This document shows, piece by piece, positions 34,610 to 46,984 of a DNA stretch of 64,000 nucleotides. This DNA comes from Lantana camara (lineage: Eukaryota > Streptophyta > Magnoliopsida > Lamiales > Verbenaceae): assembly GCA_037501455.1 (NCBI GenBank), contig CM074863.1, forward strand, positions 61,113,501-61,177,500. The letters are read 5' to 3'. The notes under the pieces were generated by a model, which saw nothing but the letters and a program-made list of their open reading frames with translations, was not told the origin of the DNA and searched no databases. The position numbers and the translations under genes are program-made. Each line of letters starts with the position of its first letter. Position 1 is the stretch's first letter.

Positions 34610-35552
34610 ACTGGAATCTCACTGGTTATCGGTTTTACTAGTTCGACCAATTGAATCGATGTGATGTTATAAATACATAATAATTATATTTAATTATATA
34701 AATATATATAATAATATAAATATGAATTATTTAATTATATGCTTATATAAAAATTAAATAAAAATAATCAAGTAAGTTAAATAATATAAGAAATAAATAT
34801 AATTTGAATCACTCTCGACTACTCATTAATTTTCGAATAGCATCTCTAATAATAAAATTTCAAATTATAAATCTACAAACATGGATAAAATATATAACTA
34901 AATAGCAAAATAATCAACATCAACCAAATTTAAAATATAGATAAAAGATTGATTTAATAAATATCATATTTTTATTGTGGAAAAAAATTTAAAAAATCAC
35001 ATACACATTTATATTTTTATAAATACATATTATAATAAATTAAATATTTTATATTGTTTTAACAATGTTTAAATTGAACTCTTAGAACATAGTATAATAT
35101 TTATAGTTATAATTAATATTTTTTTAAAACTTAATTTTTAATTGTAATTTATAAATGTGGTGAGTTTATTATTTCAGATAGGTTTATTTAAATTTATTTT
35201 CAACAAATATTGATGGTGTAATTAGCCTGAACGGTTTCATGATTCTCCTTATATGAAAGAGGTGGTGTGTTGGAACCCCTCAAATTAAAAATGATTTTTA
35301 CAATTTTGACGATTCCTTGTTAAAATACTTTAAATTTTCGCTGCTCCTATGTTTTGTTTTCCAACACCGATCAGTGTTAACAATTAAGTCCAATTCATAT
35401 ATTCTCAAGTACACATAGTTTCACAAAATGACAATTAAGGATAAGTAATACACGCAAAGCACCTATTATGTAAATTAATCATGTAACTAATAAAATTAAA
35501 CACATAACTCCTGAAAACACACCAAAGACGTTATACCTGGTCCATCGGGAGA
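34610..35552. other. AT-rich intergenic DNA
   Basis: Very AT-rich with no coding frame, no clear repeat ends and no RNA gene. A short GC-richer part near 35220-35420 is equally anonymous. Confidence 0.5.
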
Positions 35553-37058
35553 GTGGGTGTGACACCCGAGCGTTGGTCACCACATCTCCCGCACTAGGAC
35601 CAGACTCATATACGAATATAGTCCGCATACAAGTCCAATCATAGCGAATGGAGCACGACACGGACCCTGGCTAGGCGGGACTAACCCTGTACCGACAAAT
35701 CAGAATATCCAACAGTAATAAACAGGAATATAAGCAGTAGTTATATCAGGTGTTGCGGAGCAAGATCATATCATAATATACAATCTCCAGAATTATAGAT
35801 ACAAGTAAATTCCCAAAGTTTGATTATTCGGCTCACCCGGCCTCAAATAAACAAAACAAAAGTATATAAACGAGTGTGTGGTACAGAATTTGAGTGTGAC
35901 CAAGCTAGACACAAAATTACACTAGCTAATGCAATTTCCCGCCTAGCTACACCAAGAAGTACCTGAGGGACAAAGAAGGGAGGGGTCAGCCTCTACAAGA
36001 CTCAGTGAATGGCATAGATAATATATAGAAAACAGTAAAGTTCATGCAAGCCATAATTCCATACGAGGTTTTCAGGAAAGCAAGTAAAACACAGGTTATC
36101 ATTGTATGGAATTACAACTATCAAGTTTAATTCAAGATAAGTGGTTAGTGGCTCGGCGAGTGAGCAGTCTCCAACCTTACTCCTTTAGTGTACAGGATAA
36201 AGTTATTAAGTGATCATGCAAGAGTTAAGTTTCACTTTAATTCAGGATTCAGTTTAGGTGCAAAAATACTCCTTTTTCCTCCGGCTTGGTAGTTCGGCTA
36301 GCTAGCCCTTACCGCCCAGGACAGGATGATCAATGGGTACATGAATCCTAATGATCGGAGCCCCTTCGATTCACCAAACCTCCTGGTGAATGTCCGGATA
36401 GTCTGAGTTTGGTTGGGACTTTATGCAAGAGATAGCCGTCAGCCCATGCTTTCCTGGTTCTCTCAATACACAAGCCCCTGGGCCACAGGAAGTGCAAGAT
36501 TCTCGCCAAGACGGGACAGGAGCAGGACTTGGTTTCATTTTGAAATCATTTAACATTTGAAATCAGAGTAAATATGTATAAGATAGGTTTTTGGCTAAAA
36601 CTTCACATGATAGGATTGTCGGGTTCGTAATACATAACATATCATTTCCTCACCTGTACAGAAACCAAAAAGAAGGACACAACCCCCGAACCCTACACGA
36701 CCTACTCGACGTGTTCCTGAGAACCATCTGGATAAGAAAAATAGGGCACAAGTGAGACTCGACTCAATATGAACCGAGTATGATGCTCGGCAAATGATAA
36801 AATGCACATGGTATGATTATGGGATCACAATATATCAATTACATGTTCATGTGCACAATTAATGTTTCATGTATTGAATAAACGAATATAAGACATAAAT
36901 CGAGGGTTCAAGTTCAAATATACACTCATGTAAACGCAAGGATTAATCATGCAAGTAATTCTAATCATTTAAAGGAGTCGGGAAAAGGGTACGAAAAAGA
37001 AAGCATGAAGAAAACACGCGAAACGAACAAAACATGAAAACTGGATAGACAGGCACCC

Positions 37059-37257
37059 AAACGGCCATTTCCAAGTTCTTAAGGAAACCAAAATGGCCGT
37101 TTGGACCCTCGCGGGTCCAGGCAGAACCATTCGGAACGGCCGTTTCCAATTTGAACTGGAGACCGGAACGACCGTTTCGAGCATCACTGAAGAAGGAGGC
37201 AGTAGCTTTCCAAACGGTCGTTTCCAGAATCAACTGGATCCCAAACGGCCGTTTGGG
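37059..37257. repeat. Palindrome cluster AAACGGCCGTTT, six copies
   Basis: 37059-37070 (AAACGGCCATTT), 37091-37102 (AAATGGCCGTTT), 37133-37147 (GGAACGGCCGTTTCC), 37166-37178, 37212-37223 (AAACGGTCGTTT) and the longest, CCCAAACGGCCGTTTGGG at 37240-37257. A GGACCC/GGGTCC stem lies at 37103-37118. Confidence 0.9.
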
Positions 37258-37307
37258 ATGCTCCTGGATGAAAAAATAGAGCAGAAACAGGGGTCTCACA
37301 CGGGAAT

Positions 37308-40300
37308 TGTAACGCCTCGGGTTTTCATTTATACCAATATCCCATATGTGTTTATAAAATGCGTAATTAAATTATTTAATTATGTGATTAACTATTTATA
37401 AATGTTTTATATTTAATTTTATTTTAAATGTATTAAATGATAATTACTTTATTTTAATGTTATTAATATCAAACATATTTATATATATAAATATATATAT
37501 GTTAATTGTGGCACGAATTGTTTTATAAATTGCATGAACTTAGGCAATCCATGTTAATTAATTATGCATGCATGACATTATAAATTATATGCGTATGTGA
37601 TTTTACATTAATTTTAATATTTTAATAATTGAAATAAGTGTTAAGTTTGAAACTTTCAACGTTTAAATCCTTTTCTAATCGTTTTCGAATTGTTTAACTC
37701 CGTTTTCAATTCCGATTTTTGTGCCAACTTGGTGTACTTGAATTATGTGAGTTATTAACGTGTTTACAAGCTTACGTTGTAATTTTATGATCGTTTGATT
37801 TAGTTTTGATTTCGGTTTTTGGAGACGGAACTTATAGGGCTTAAAATGCTTTTAGCGCGCCCTGGGTTCCGGACGTCATATCTTGAGCTCGGGTATTCGA
37901 ATTCGAATTCCGCCACCTCCGTTGCCTTCGTATCGACGATTCGGAGACAATGGAACCAGCCTCATACCTTTTTGAGATCATTAAGACCCCCGAAATCCAA
38001 CCGTAACAAGCAACTAATGCAAGAAGAACCCTTTTTGTTGACTAGTCTTCTTGGTGGGACCCTTAACACCTCTCTAACTTAACCATACTTCAACCCATGA
38101 TTTGTGTACTTGAGTTAACCCATTTATTCCCCCTTTTAGCAGCAAAAACCGAGCCAAACACCCCCCTTGTTTCTGCAACTGATCGAGAGAGAAGGGAGAG
38201 AGGAGGAAGAGAAGAGAAAACCTTGGCCCTTGTGATTTTTGAGCTCAAATCACTTCATTTCTTCTCCATATCTTGAAGGTATGTATATTTATGTATCCTA
38301 TACTCTTTTATGCTTGATTTCATCCATCTAATACTTTCTTTGCATCAGATTTGATAAGGGTTTGGGCTAAGAACATGAATAGGACTTTTGGGGAATTTTG
38401 ATCTAATGACCTATTTACTTGTGTATCTGATTTTCTTGCTTATACATGATTATATGAGCTTGTTTCTTAGCCTATTTGTTTCCTAACTGATAGTATATGA
38501 TGTTAGGATGATTTTATCTTTAGCCCCTTTGATGAAATTATGAGATATAGAGCTCCAAACTTGATGATCAAAACTGCCTCCCCTGTTTTGGGACTGCTGT
38601 GTGGAATCATGTCTTGTTGCTTGATCTAATGGCCTTCTTTTCGTGTGAAATTGCATGGAGATGATGTACACTCATTGTTTTATATGTTAACATTCATGTT
38701 GCAAGCTTTTGGATCCATTTTGAGCCCCAAAACCGTAGCACATTACCTGTTCTGTGCATGGCTTATGACAGACCTGCTGCTGTTGCATTTTTGTGGTTCG
38801 TTGGTCATTCTAATGTGCTTCAATTCGTGCCATTTTGCATATATATGATGTATATTAGTTTTTTAGTATGTTAGCATGCATTCCCCAAGGTTTTAGATCC
38901 AAATTCAGCCCCTAAGTACTTGATCATGGCATGATTGAACCAATCGGACTCATATGTGCGGTTTTGACGCCCCAGACTTGCTGCATGGTTTTGGTGCTCT
39001 TAACGTGTGATTTGAACTTTTATCTCTAAATGAAAAATTCTCCTAACACGATAAATATGTTGTATATCAAGTTTCATAAAATTTGGAGTTGATTTGGTAT
39101 GTTTTTGGAACTGATTTTGTATAGGGTTGTTTTGCCGGTAAGCTTTGTTTGCATTTTTGGGTCTGTACCGAGACACCCCCGTGTCTCATTTGCCTTGTAT
39201 TGTGTGACACCCCCGTGTCATGCCCTTTTAGCATGTCTGTATTGCGACACCCCCGTGTCTCATTTGCCTTGTAATGTGAGACACCCCCATGTCACTCCCC
39301 CTGCGCAACTCTTGTCTTTTCCTTTTTGGTTTTTGATTGTTTCACCTCCTTAACGCCTTTATCTTCAATCGTGATGAACTATGAACTTGTTTTACTATGT
39401 GTTGAAAGTATGGTGGTTTGATTTCATAACATTTGGATGAGATTTAGGCATACTTTTATTGAATGCCGTTTATGTGCGTTTTTGTGTCGTTTGTGATTTC
39501 CATAACCATTTCCCTTATCATATGAATTCTTCTTGTTTTCAAACTTTGGAAATATGTTATATTATGTAATATGATGTATGTGGTAGCGTTTTGTGAAAGA
39601 TTGAATACGTGCTAGGCTCCTATTTGAATTTCTTGAATTGAATTGATTGGAAACGTGAATTTATGAATTGAATGAAAGTGAACGAATGATTGAATGACGT
39701 GATTATGTGATTTAAATTCCTTAATAGTGCACATGAACATTTTCATAACATAATATTATCTTTTATATATATTCATGTCATAATCATTTCATTGCCGAGC
39801 GTCTTATTTGGTCATATTGAGTCTCACTTCACCTCTCTTGCACAGATTTTGATCCCGTTGGAGACGAGGCCGGTTAGTGAGGCTCTTATGCTCTCTTTTG
39901 TTGGTTTGAGGTGGGTTTCTCTACTATCTAGTTAAATGGCCCAATATACTCCCAATGTGCAAAGATTTCGGCCAAAAGTATATATATGTATATAGAGTCG
40001 TTTTCAAGAGTAAATGTTTTCAACGTATAGCCCTTCTTTCATGAATCCTACCTAATGTTTTGGCGAGAATGAATGAATGTTCACAATGAATGGGGCCCAG
40101 GGGCTTGGTGTGAGTGGGGAACCGAGAAGGCATGGGCTGACGGGAAACCCTCACACTAGTCCCACTAATGAACGGCGTAACCGGAGCTCATTAGGAGTTA
40201 GCGAGGAATGGACGCTGAGTGCCATCTAGGGAGTCATGTTCCCTTTTTGGTCAATGAATGGGTGGATGGGCCTTGCAAACCCGCCACCAACCCGGAGGAA

Positions 40301-41014
40301 GAAGGTGGAATGTTATTGAATGCGCACGAAAGAATGAAATGCATGAAAAGAATGAATGAATGAATGTTAATGAATTACACGAGGTGTTGGTTGGAGATAA
40401 TGCACGCCCACTCGCCGGGCCAATAATGACCTAATGTTAATGAATTGTTATAATCCCTTTTGATGATTTCTATTTGCCCACTTGGGAAATTCTTCAAAAC
40501 CTCACTTGGGATTATAGCTTGCATGTGAATGTTTAATTACTGTCGTATATTATATTTATGCCCTATTTTTATACCCACCAGTCCCTTTTGGATTGAACCC
40601 GTTTGGTTTTCAGTTGTGTTGTTCAGGTGTCAAAGGAGCTAGGCGGGAATTCGAGTCATAGGTTTTACATTCGTTTTAGCTCTTGTATTTTCTCGGTCTT
40701 ACACTTTCATATATTGCACGTTGGATCATTGTATATGAACGATAATGGAGCGTACTTGTTTGTTGAGCCGTGACGGCATTTGATAATGTACATGGATTGT
40801 TTTGGAGTTTGATTACTCATTGTTTATATTATGGCCAGTTATTGCTTCCGCGCTTATTTTTATTTTGATTTTATGGTTTAAGGGTTAGCCCGCCTAGCAT
40901 AGCGTGTGTGTTTGTCCCCATTCGCCGTGACTTAGCTCGAGTATGGATCGTCCATTTCATATTCGGGTCGGGTCTCGGTGCCGGGGATGTGGTACCTTGC
41001 GCTCGGGTGCTACA
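37308..41014 (+). mobile_element. Nested Tekay/Del-like solo LTR with 5-bp target duplication
   Basis: Starts TGTAACGCCTCGG, ends GGGTGCTACA, 3707 bp. GGAAT flanks it at 37303-37307 and 41015-41019. It is close in sequence to the 4-kb LTR at 10458 through most of its length, including the block at 37876-37955 and the GACACCCCCGTGTC cluster at 39172-39293. Core block 40090-40300. Confidence 0.9.
39172..39293 (+). repeat. Palindrome cluster GACACCCCCGTGTC, four copies
   Basis: Copies at 39172-39185, 39206-39219, 39246-39259 and 39280-39293 (the last with CATGTC). Spacing 34-40 bp, same relative place as 12283-12404. Confidence 0.9.
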
Positions 41015-41943
41015 GGAATGGTTTTCAAGCCATTTCCACACCAAACCACAACAACAACAACAACCCAAAACCAACATATATCATGCATAGGATCATTATA
41101 CATCATTTAGGTCACATATAAACCAATATAACAAGCTTTGATCAATCAAACAGTACCTGAAAAACCCTTAAAGTCTTGAAAGTGATCACTCATGCTTAAC
41201 CTCCATGAACTCAAGGTATATATACATATAACAACTCATAATCACTCCAAATGACTCAAAAGAATTCATGAACTCAAAAAGAATTGAAAACCCTAACATT
41301 ATTTCAAATTCACCAAATATACATACACAAATATCTCTCCTTGTGGGAAGAGTTGAAGAGGATGAAGAGATGAAGGTATGGAGACTGAATTCTCTTGAAG
41401 AAATGGAGGAATTCTTGGTCTCTTTGTCCCTTGCTTAAACCGAGATTGAGAGGAAGAGGGAGATGTGCGTGTCTTGTGTTTGTGTTGTGGATGAAATGAA
41501 GAAGAAAAGTGTATGTATAGGTGTATATATGTGTTAAATCGTGTAAGACAGGGAGAGAGGAAGGGATATTTGCCGACAAGTCCTCAAGAAATTTAAAGTT
41601 ATGCAATGTAGTGCTCAATTTACAAAAGTTACAAATAGGTCCACATCAAATTATCAATTAGGTCCATGAGTTTCCTAAAGTTGCAATTAAAGTCAAGTAA
41701 GTATATAATTCTCACAATTAGAAATAATTAAACACTTAATCATGCTCGGGGGGGATTAAATACATAACTCAGGGAATTAAATTCTCGAAAGAAGGAGTTT
41801 AAATCATATAATTCACAAGACTCAAATTAGAATAAACTAAATCGTGTAAATAAATTAACTAAAAGGAATTAAATAAATTCTAAATCTCAAAACTCACACG
41901 CATGGCGTGCGTACCTGTACGGTCGAGAAATCAGGGTGTCACA

Positions 41944-42123
41944 GTGGGGCATCACATTCACCAATTACTCTCGAGCCCAAAGTTTAAAAGAAAAGGGTTC
42001 AATTTGGTTAGAAAAAAACTCGAACTCAAACCTTTATTGGTTCTGGTTTGCAAGTGAGCTTGGTTCGTTTGCATTTCTAGATGGAACATGTTGTGCATAG
42101 GATATGATTATAATTATGGTCAT
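41944..42123. other. Short anonymous spacer
   Basis: Only the GTGGG target duplication at its left edge is recognisable. Confidence 0.4.
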
Positions 42124-42158
42124 TGTAGCACCCGGAGCGGTGGGTCACCACATCCCCC
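42124..42158 (-). repeat. Terminal 35 bp of a Tekay-like LTR
   Basis: The minus strand reads GGGGGATGTGGTGACCC ... GGGTGCTACA, the 3' end of a Tekay-like LTR, cut at 42158 by the copia LTR. Confidence 0.7.
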
Positions 42159-42704
42159 TGTTGGGAAAACGAAACAGAAACGCAACGGAAATTTAAAATT
42201 TTTCCCAATAAGTTAGAATCGAATCTTGCAATTCCTATTCCCAAATTCGTAGAGATCAAGAACTCACTTAGATAGAAGCTTTCTTGACACGTTCTAGCCA
42301 CCCAAGAACGGTCTTCACACGGCTTGTCCCGAAAAGCTCCTTCGAATCTTTCAAGACTTCACGATAGTAGCCCTCTAGAGAATTAGTCCACCAACCTCGA
42401 CCACGATCCGAATAGGGAGGATGCTAGTTCTATATTCGGTGTTTAGACTCTAGGGTTTAGTGTATAATATTTGGAGAAGGAGAATTTATCTATCATCCTC
42501 TATGGGGTTCGAACCCCACATATTTATAGTATAAGGGGTTCCAACCCCTTGTCTTGTTAGACAAGGTTTCCTAAACCTTTTAGCTAAAGGATTTCTTGCT
42601 TGGAGAGAAAGACTCTTACTTTGACCAAAAGTCTCCTTTTGACCAACTTGTCAAGCAAGACATAATATCTAACTAATTTAGATATCTTATTTAATTAATT
42701 ATTT
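42159..42704 (-). repeat. Copia-type LTR, truncated
   Basis: The minus strand ends GTTTCGTTTTCCCAACA, a common Ty1/copia LTR end. A TATTTATAG word near 42520 is a possible promoter. The LTR start is missing where the next LTR begins at 42705. No coding part of this element is present. Confidence 0.5.
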
Positions 42705-44241
42705 TGTGACGCCTCGACATTTCAGTCGTACAGGTATGACGTATGTGTTTACCAATTTACACGAATTAATTGTTTATAAGTGTTTTATATATTTAATTTT
42801 ATAATTAATTGTAATTAAGTTTTTAATTCTTATTAATTTATTTTATTATATTTCATTATAATTGAATTATTTTATTTTATAAATATTTGAATTATTTAAA
42901 ATCTTAATTTAATTGAATTCTTGAACTATATGCGCATGTGTGACATGTTTGTGTACTGTTGCTATATGAGTTGAATTCGGAATTTCGTGGAAATTTAGTA
43001 TGTTGTAGATTTTTGTGTTATGAACATATCCATATGCTCGTATCATTTTTTCGATCTCGATTGTTGTAGTAACGAATTTATTTTGAGTTATGGAACCAAA
43101 TCGGGGGCTAACGGGCAATTAGCACACTCTTGGTTTCGTATCTGATATCTTGAGCTCGGGAACTCGGAATTGAGTTCCGTCAACTTTGTCGGACTTTCAT
43201 CAACAATTCAGGTCTAATGAACCTAGCCTCATATTTTTCTAAGCTTATTTGAACCCCCGAAATTCAACCGGAAAACGAATCAGCAGCAAAACTGCCACAC
43301 TTTACCATTTTAATCATAACTCTCACCATACTTAACCAAATTAACCATGGTTGGACTTTTTGGAACCCTAACTCAACCCTCTATCAGCCCTAACCAACCC
43401 CATACCAAACCACACTCACACCAAAGAGGAAAAACTCAGCCAAACTCCAGAATTCTAGTCCCATTTTCGCCACTCTTCCAAGCTTGGAGATTTTAAGCTC
43501 TAATCTCTTCCAACCTTCAACCCTAATTTTGAGCTATATTCATGAAGATTGGAGGATATGAATGAATAGTTAGGTTTTGAGCCATTTGTTGATCATGTTG
43601 AATTCCTTGATGATTTTGATTGTTTTAAAACACGAAAGTGATCATCTTAACTCCCTTATTTCATTTATGGACATGTATTTTATGGTAGTTGAAGATTTAA
43701 TGAGTTGCCATTAATGAAACTTGGAAGAAATTGAATGAAATGAACTCTTGCACCTCCTTATTCACGTTTGATGTTTAGGTGTTGTTTTGGGACTGATTTA
43801 TTGCATATTTAAACTCTTACTTACCTGATCATGTTGGGAGAAGTTTGGACTTGTTTGCTGCCTTGTTTTCGTGTTGGTTGCTGCCCTATTTTGCTGCTGT
43901 GCGTGCAGGTCGCGGCCGCGATTGCTTCAAGCCTATTTTTAGTCGCGGCCGCGACTGCAAGTTCATTTTGCTTCTGTAATGGCATCGCGGCCGCGTCAAT
44001 TTTGTGAAGAATGGTGTCGTGGCCGCTCCTGTTCTCCCCTTTTTCATGCATCTTGTTACTGCCTTATTTTGTGCATGGCTTTTACATTGTTGATGTTTCC
44101 ATACCTGAGAACGTGTATATATATAATAAATTGCATGCATGTTTACATGCATGGGACTTGGGTACGTATAGATATACAATTGCATGCATGAGTTTATTTA
44201 ATTTGAATTGTTTTATTGCATATACATGCATGCAATGTTGT

Positions 44242-44282
<41 letters not shown>

Positions 44283-44306
44283 ATTATATATTATTTAAAT
44301 ACATGG

Positions 44307-44363
<57 letters not shown>

Positions 44364-45670
44364 GTATTGTTTAATTTATTTAAATTTTAGAATTAAATTG
44401 TTACCTATTTTGTGTTATTTAATTTCCGATCATGACTTGAATGTCTTTATTTGCCTAGTTTTTTCTAATCGTAAACATGATATAGTACGTGTTATGATCG
44501 TTATATGAAATTCTCGGATTGATTTGATATATAATGTGAAGTTATGAGCTTGAATGAATATGAACGTTTCCTTGAATAAATGAATTGCTTGTTTACATGC
44601 CTTAAAGGCATTAATCGTGCACATGAGCATTTTCATGACATAATATCATCCGTTATGCATTTATATCTTACTCATTACTTAGCCTTGCTTCTTATGTGGC
44701 CATTTGAGTCTCACTTCACTTTCCTTGCACATATTTAGATCCTGTTGGTGACGAGGCCGAGCAGTGAGGTCCTTGTGTTGTTTCTTTTGTCCTTCAAGGT
44801 GGGTTTCTCTTATATTAGTTAAACGACCCGATATATTCCCAATGTGTAACATTTTAAGCCAAAGTATTATATATATATCGAGTCTTTTCAAGAGTCAATG
44901 ATTTTAACGTTAAGCCCTTTTCTTTATTGATTACCCTACCTAATGTTTTGGCGAAAATTGATTGATTGCACTGAATGGGACCCTGGGACTTAGTGCACGT
45001 GGCTAACTAGGGAAGCAAGGGCTGACGGGGATCTCGTGCACTAGTTCTACCAAACTACGGCGATGGCGGCCCTCGCTAGGAGGTTAGCGAGGAATGGGAA
45101 CTGGGCTTTTGGGGATTCATGTACCCCACTAGCCACATTGATTGAGGTGGCCAGGCCTTGTAAACCCGTTCACCGCCCGGAGGAAAAAGGGGTTACTTGA
45201 ATGATTATGATTGATCGATTGATTGAGCACGAAAGATTATATGCGTGAAAACCTAATGAACACTCTAATGATTACACAAGGTGGAGGTTGGAGATTTAGC
45301 CTTTTCATCGGGCTCACGTATAACCTATTGAATGAATATGATTGTTATAATCCCGTTTGATGATTTTCTTATCTCACCCATTTGGGAAATGTTTTAAAAC
45401 CTCTTATGGGATTATAACTTGCATGAACGTGTTTAAATTCCGCATTATCTATATATATTATGCCCTGCTTTTATACCCACCAGTCCCTTTTGGATTGAAC
45501 CCGTTTGGTTTTCAGTTTGTGTGTGTTCTTCTGGTTTGCTAGGCGGGAATCCGAGTCTTTGGGGTTTGCATTTGAGTCTAGCATCTCTTTTGTTATAGTA
45601 CACTCATCCCATCTTATTATTATGGCTTTTGATAATTTATATATGTGATGGTGCAAGAACTGGGGCGTAC
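42705..45670 (+). repeat. Tekay/Del-like LTR, 3' end missing
   Basis: Starts TGTGACGCCTCGAC. Follows the block order of the other large LTRs: TGAGCTCGGGAACTCGG (near 43155), TCGCGGCCGCGA cluster (43910-44027), TGCACATGAGCATTTTCATG (near 44618), core (44975-45185). It stops near 45670, about 300 bp short of the expected end, at the Tat-like element. It has long TA microsatellites (44247-44280 and 44315-44361). Confidence 0.75.
43910..44027. repeat. Palindrome cluster TCGCGGCCGCGA, four copies
   Basis: 43910-43921, GTCGCGGCCGCGAC at 43942-43955, 43985-43995 and a decayed TCGTGGCCGCT at 44017-44027. Three contain NotI sites. They stand out in AT-rich DNA. Confidence 0.9.
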
Positions 45671-46508
45671 GAACTCACCAACACTTTCAAGATTTGTTTA
45701 AAAAGGGAAAGACCATCACAGGCTAGGCGCCTCAGGAACTGGGTTTCCTTTTAAGCGTGGGTTCTTCCAGCTAGGATAACACCAAGAGTGCAAGTGTGAC
45801 AGAGATGCAGCTGAGGTGCGCGAAATGCAGAGCTTGGAACGGAGAAGGGAAAAGCAAGGGAAAATGCCCAGTTTTATGCAGAGTATTCTGTGGAAGAAGA
45901 TGACTTGGGAAGAAAGCATGTGCTCCGTCTATTTATATGTTAGGGATGAGGGTGGTTTAGGTAATTTGACCATGTGGTCCCAAACCTGTGTTGCCCTAAC
46001 ACGTGGTGACATGTGACGGTATGAAAGTGATACTTCTAAAAAGTGGGCGGCGTGTCAGGTGCGAGGTGCATGTGGCCACTGTGTCAGAGGTTGTTGGCGA
46101 GGGTAGAGCGTCTGGGAAGGCTTTAGATATGGGGTACAGGCGAACGGATGCCTGCGCCCTGGTGTATGCCTTGCCCGAGCGTTAGCAACGCTCGCAGGGA
46201 CGCACGAAGGGGTTCGTCCAACAGATGCCCATCGAACGTCAATACCCCGAGCGCGTTCAAGGCTGGGCCCTCGTGAAGCGCTTACTTAGGGATGGGATGG
46301 CCTCGAGGGCCCCAGCATAGGCACTGGGCCGGACAGTTGGAACCCTTGCTCGAAAAATGGGTCGAGGATCATGGGCCTGGATCCGTAGTCTAGCAAGTGA
46401 ATGGGTTGGGTTGCCCCGCGAGCCCATTAATACGAGCGTCCAAGCTCTAAGTATGTAGATGGTGACACGTGGATGGCTCTGATATGAGCGTGAATTTATG
46501 TCTCATCA
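45671..46508 (-). repeat. Probable 3' LTR of the Tat/Retand-type element
   Basis: The minus strand starts TGATGAGACATAAATTCACG right after a purine tract (46509-46523). An 8-bp-arm hairpin CGAGCGTT/AACGCTCG lies at 46176-46194. A possible promoter word TCTATTTATATG is near 45928. The left end was not found and is set at the end of the neighbouring LTR. Confidence 0.55.
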
Positions 46509-46523
46509 TTTTGTCCCCCCAAA
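46509..46523 (-). other. Polypurine tract of the Tat/Retand-type element
   Basis: The minus strand reads TTTGGGGGGACAAAA immediately before the LTR start TGATGAG. It fixes the orientation of the element as minus. Confidence 0.7.
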
Positions 46524-46812
46524 TTCTGTAGTAGCGCTTGAGCGTACTGTAGAATTTCAGAGCAACAAGTCTTGAATTTTTTGAATACCCGAGGGTCAAG
46601 CTTCTGCGAAAGAAGTGACCAGTTGTCTTCCGTAACGGGCACGTTCTGACATCGCCATAAATGAAGTCCTGTCCGCATTAAATGCTGAGTGGGAACGTGG
46701 GCGCGTGTACTCCGGGAGTCGTGAGGAGGTTACCAAAAGTGGGGGGACTTTCAAGGCAGGAAATGATTGCGTTTTCAAATCCCTAACCCTAGTTAATGCC
46801 AGCTTTTGCCCC

Positions 46813-46820
46813 TATAAATA
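46813..46820 (+). promoter_or_regulatory. TATA box of the antisense ORF
   Basis: TATAAATA followed by a 150-bp pyrimidine-containing leader without ATG before the ORF. It faces opposite to the retrotransposon, so the extra ORF probably has its own transcript. Confidence 0.6.
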
Positions 46821-46984
46821 GGGAGAGAGAAAGCCTTTGAAACCTTTCACGCCTCCAGTCTTCTTCAAGCAAATTCACAGCAAAAAGTTCTGCGAATTTC
46901 TGCAAACTTCAGTAAGTTTCTTCCTTCAATCCTTAGGTAAAATCCTCGTAACCTCTGATTTCCTGTACTAACTTTAGATTTAGG

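Larger units (their letters stand above)
35558..41943 (-). mobile_element. Tekay/Del-like solo LTR with another LTR nested in it
   Basis: On the minus strand it runs from TGTGACACCCTG (ending 41943) to GGGTGTCACA at 35558. GTGGG flanks it at 35553-35557 and 41944-41948. Removing the nested LTR and its duplication leaves about 2674 bp. Core block about 36290-36500; palindrome cluster 37059-37257. Confidence 0.9.
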
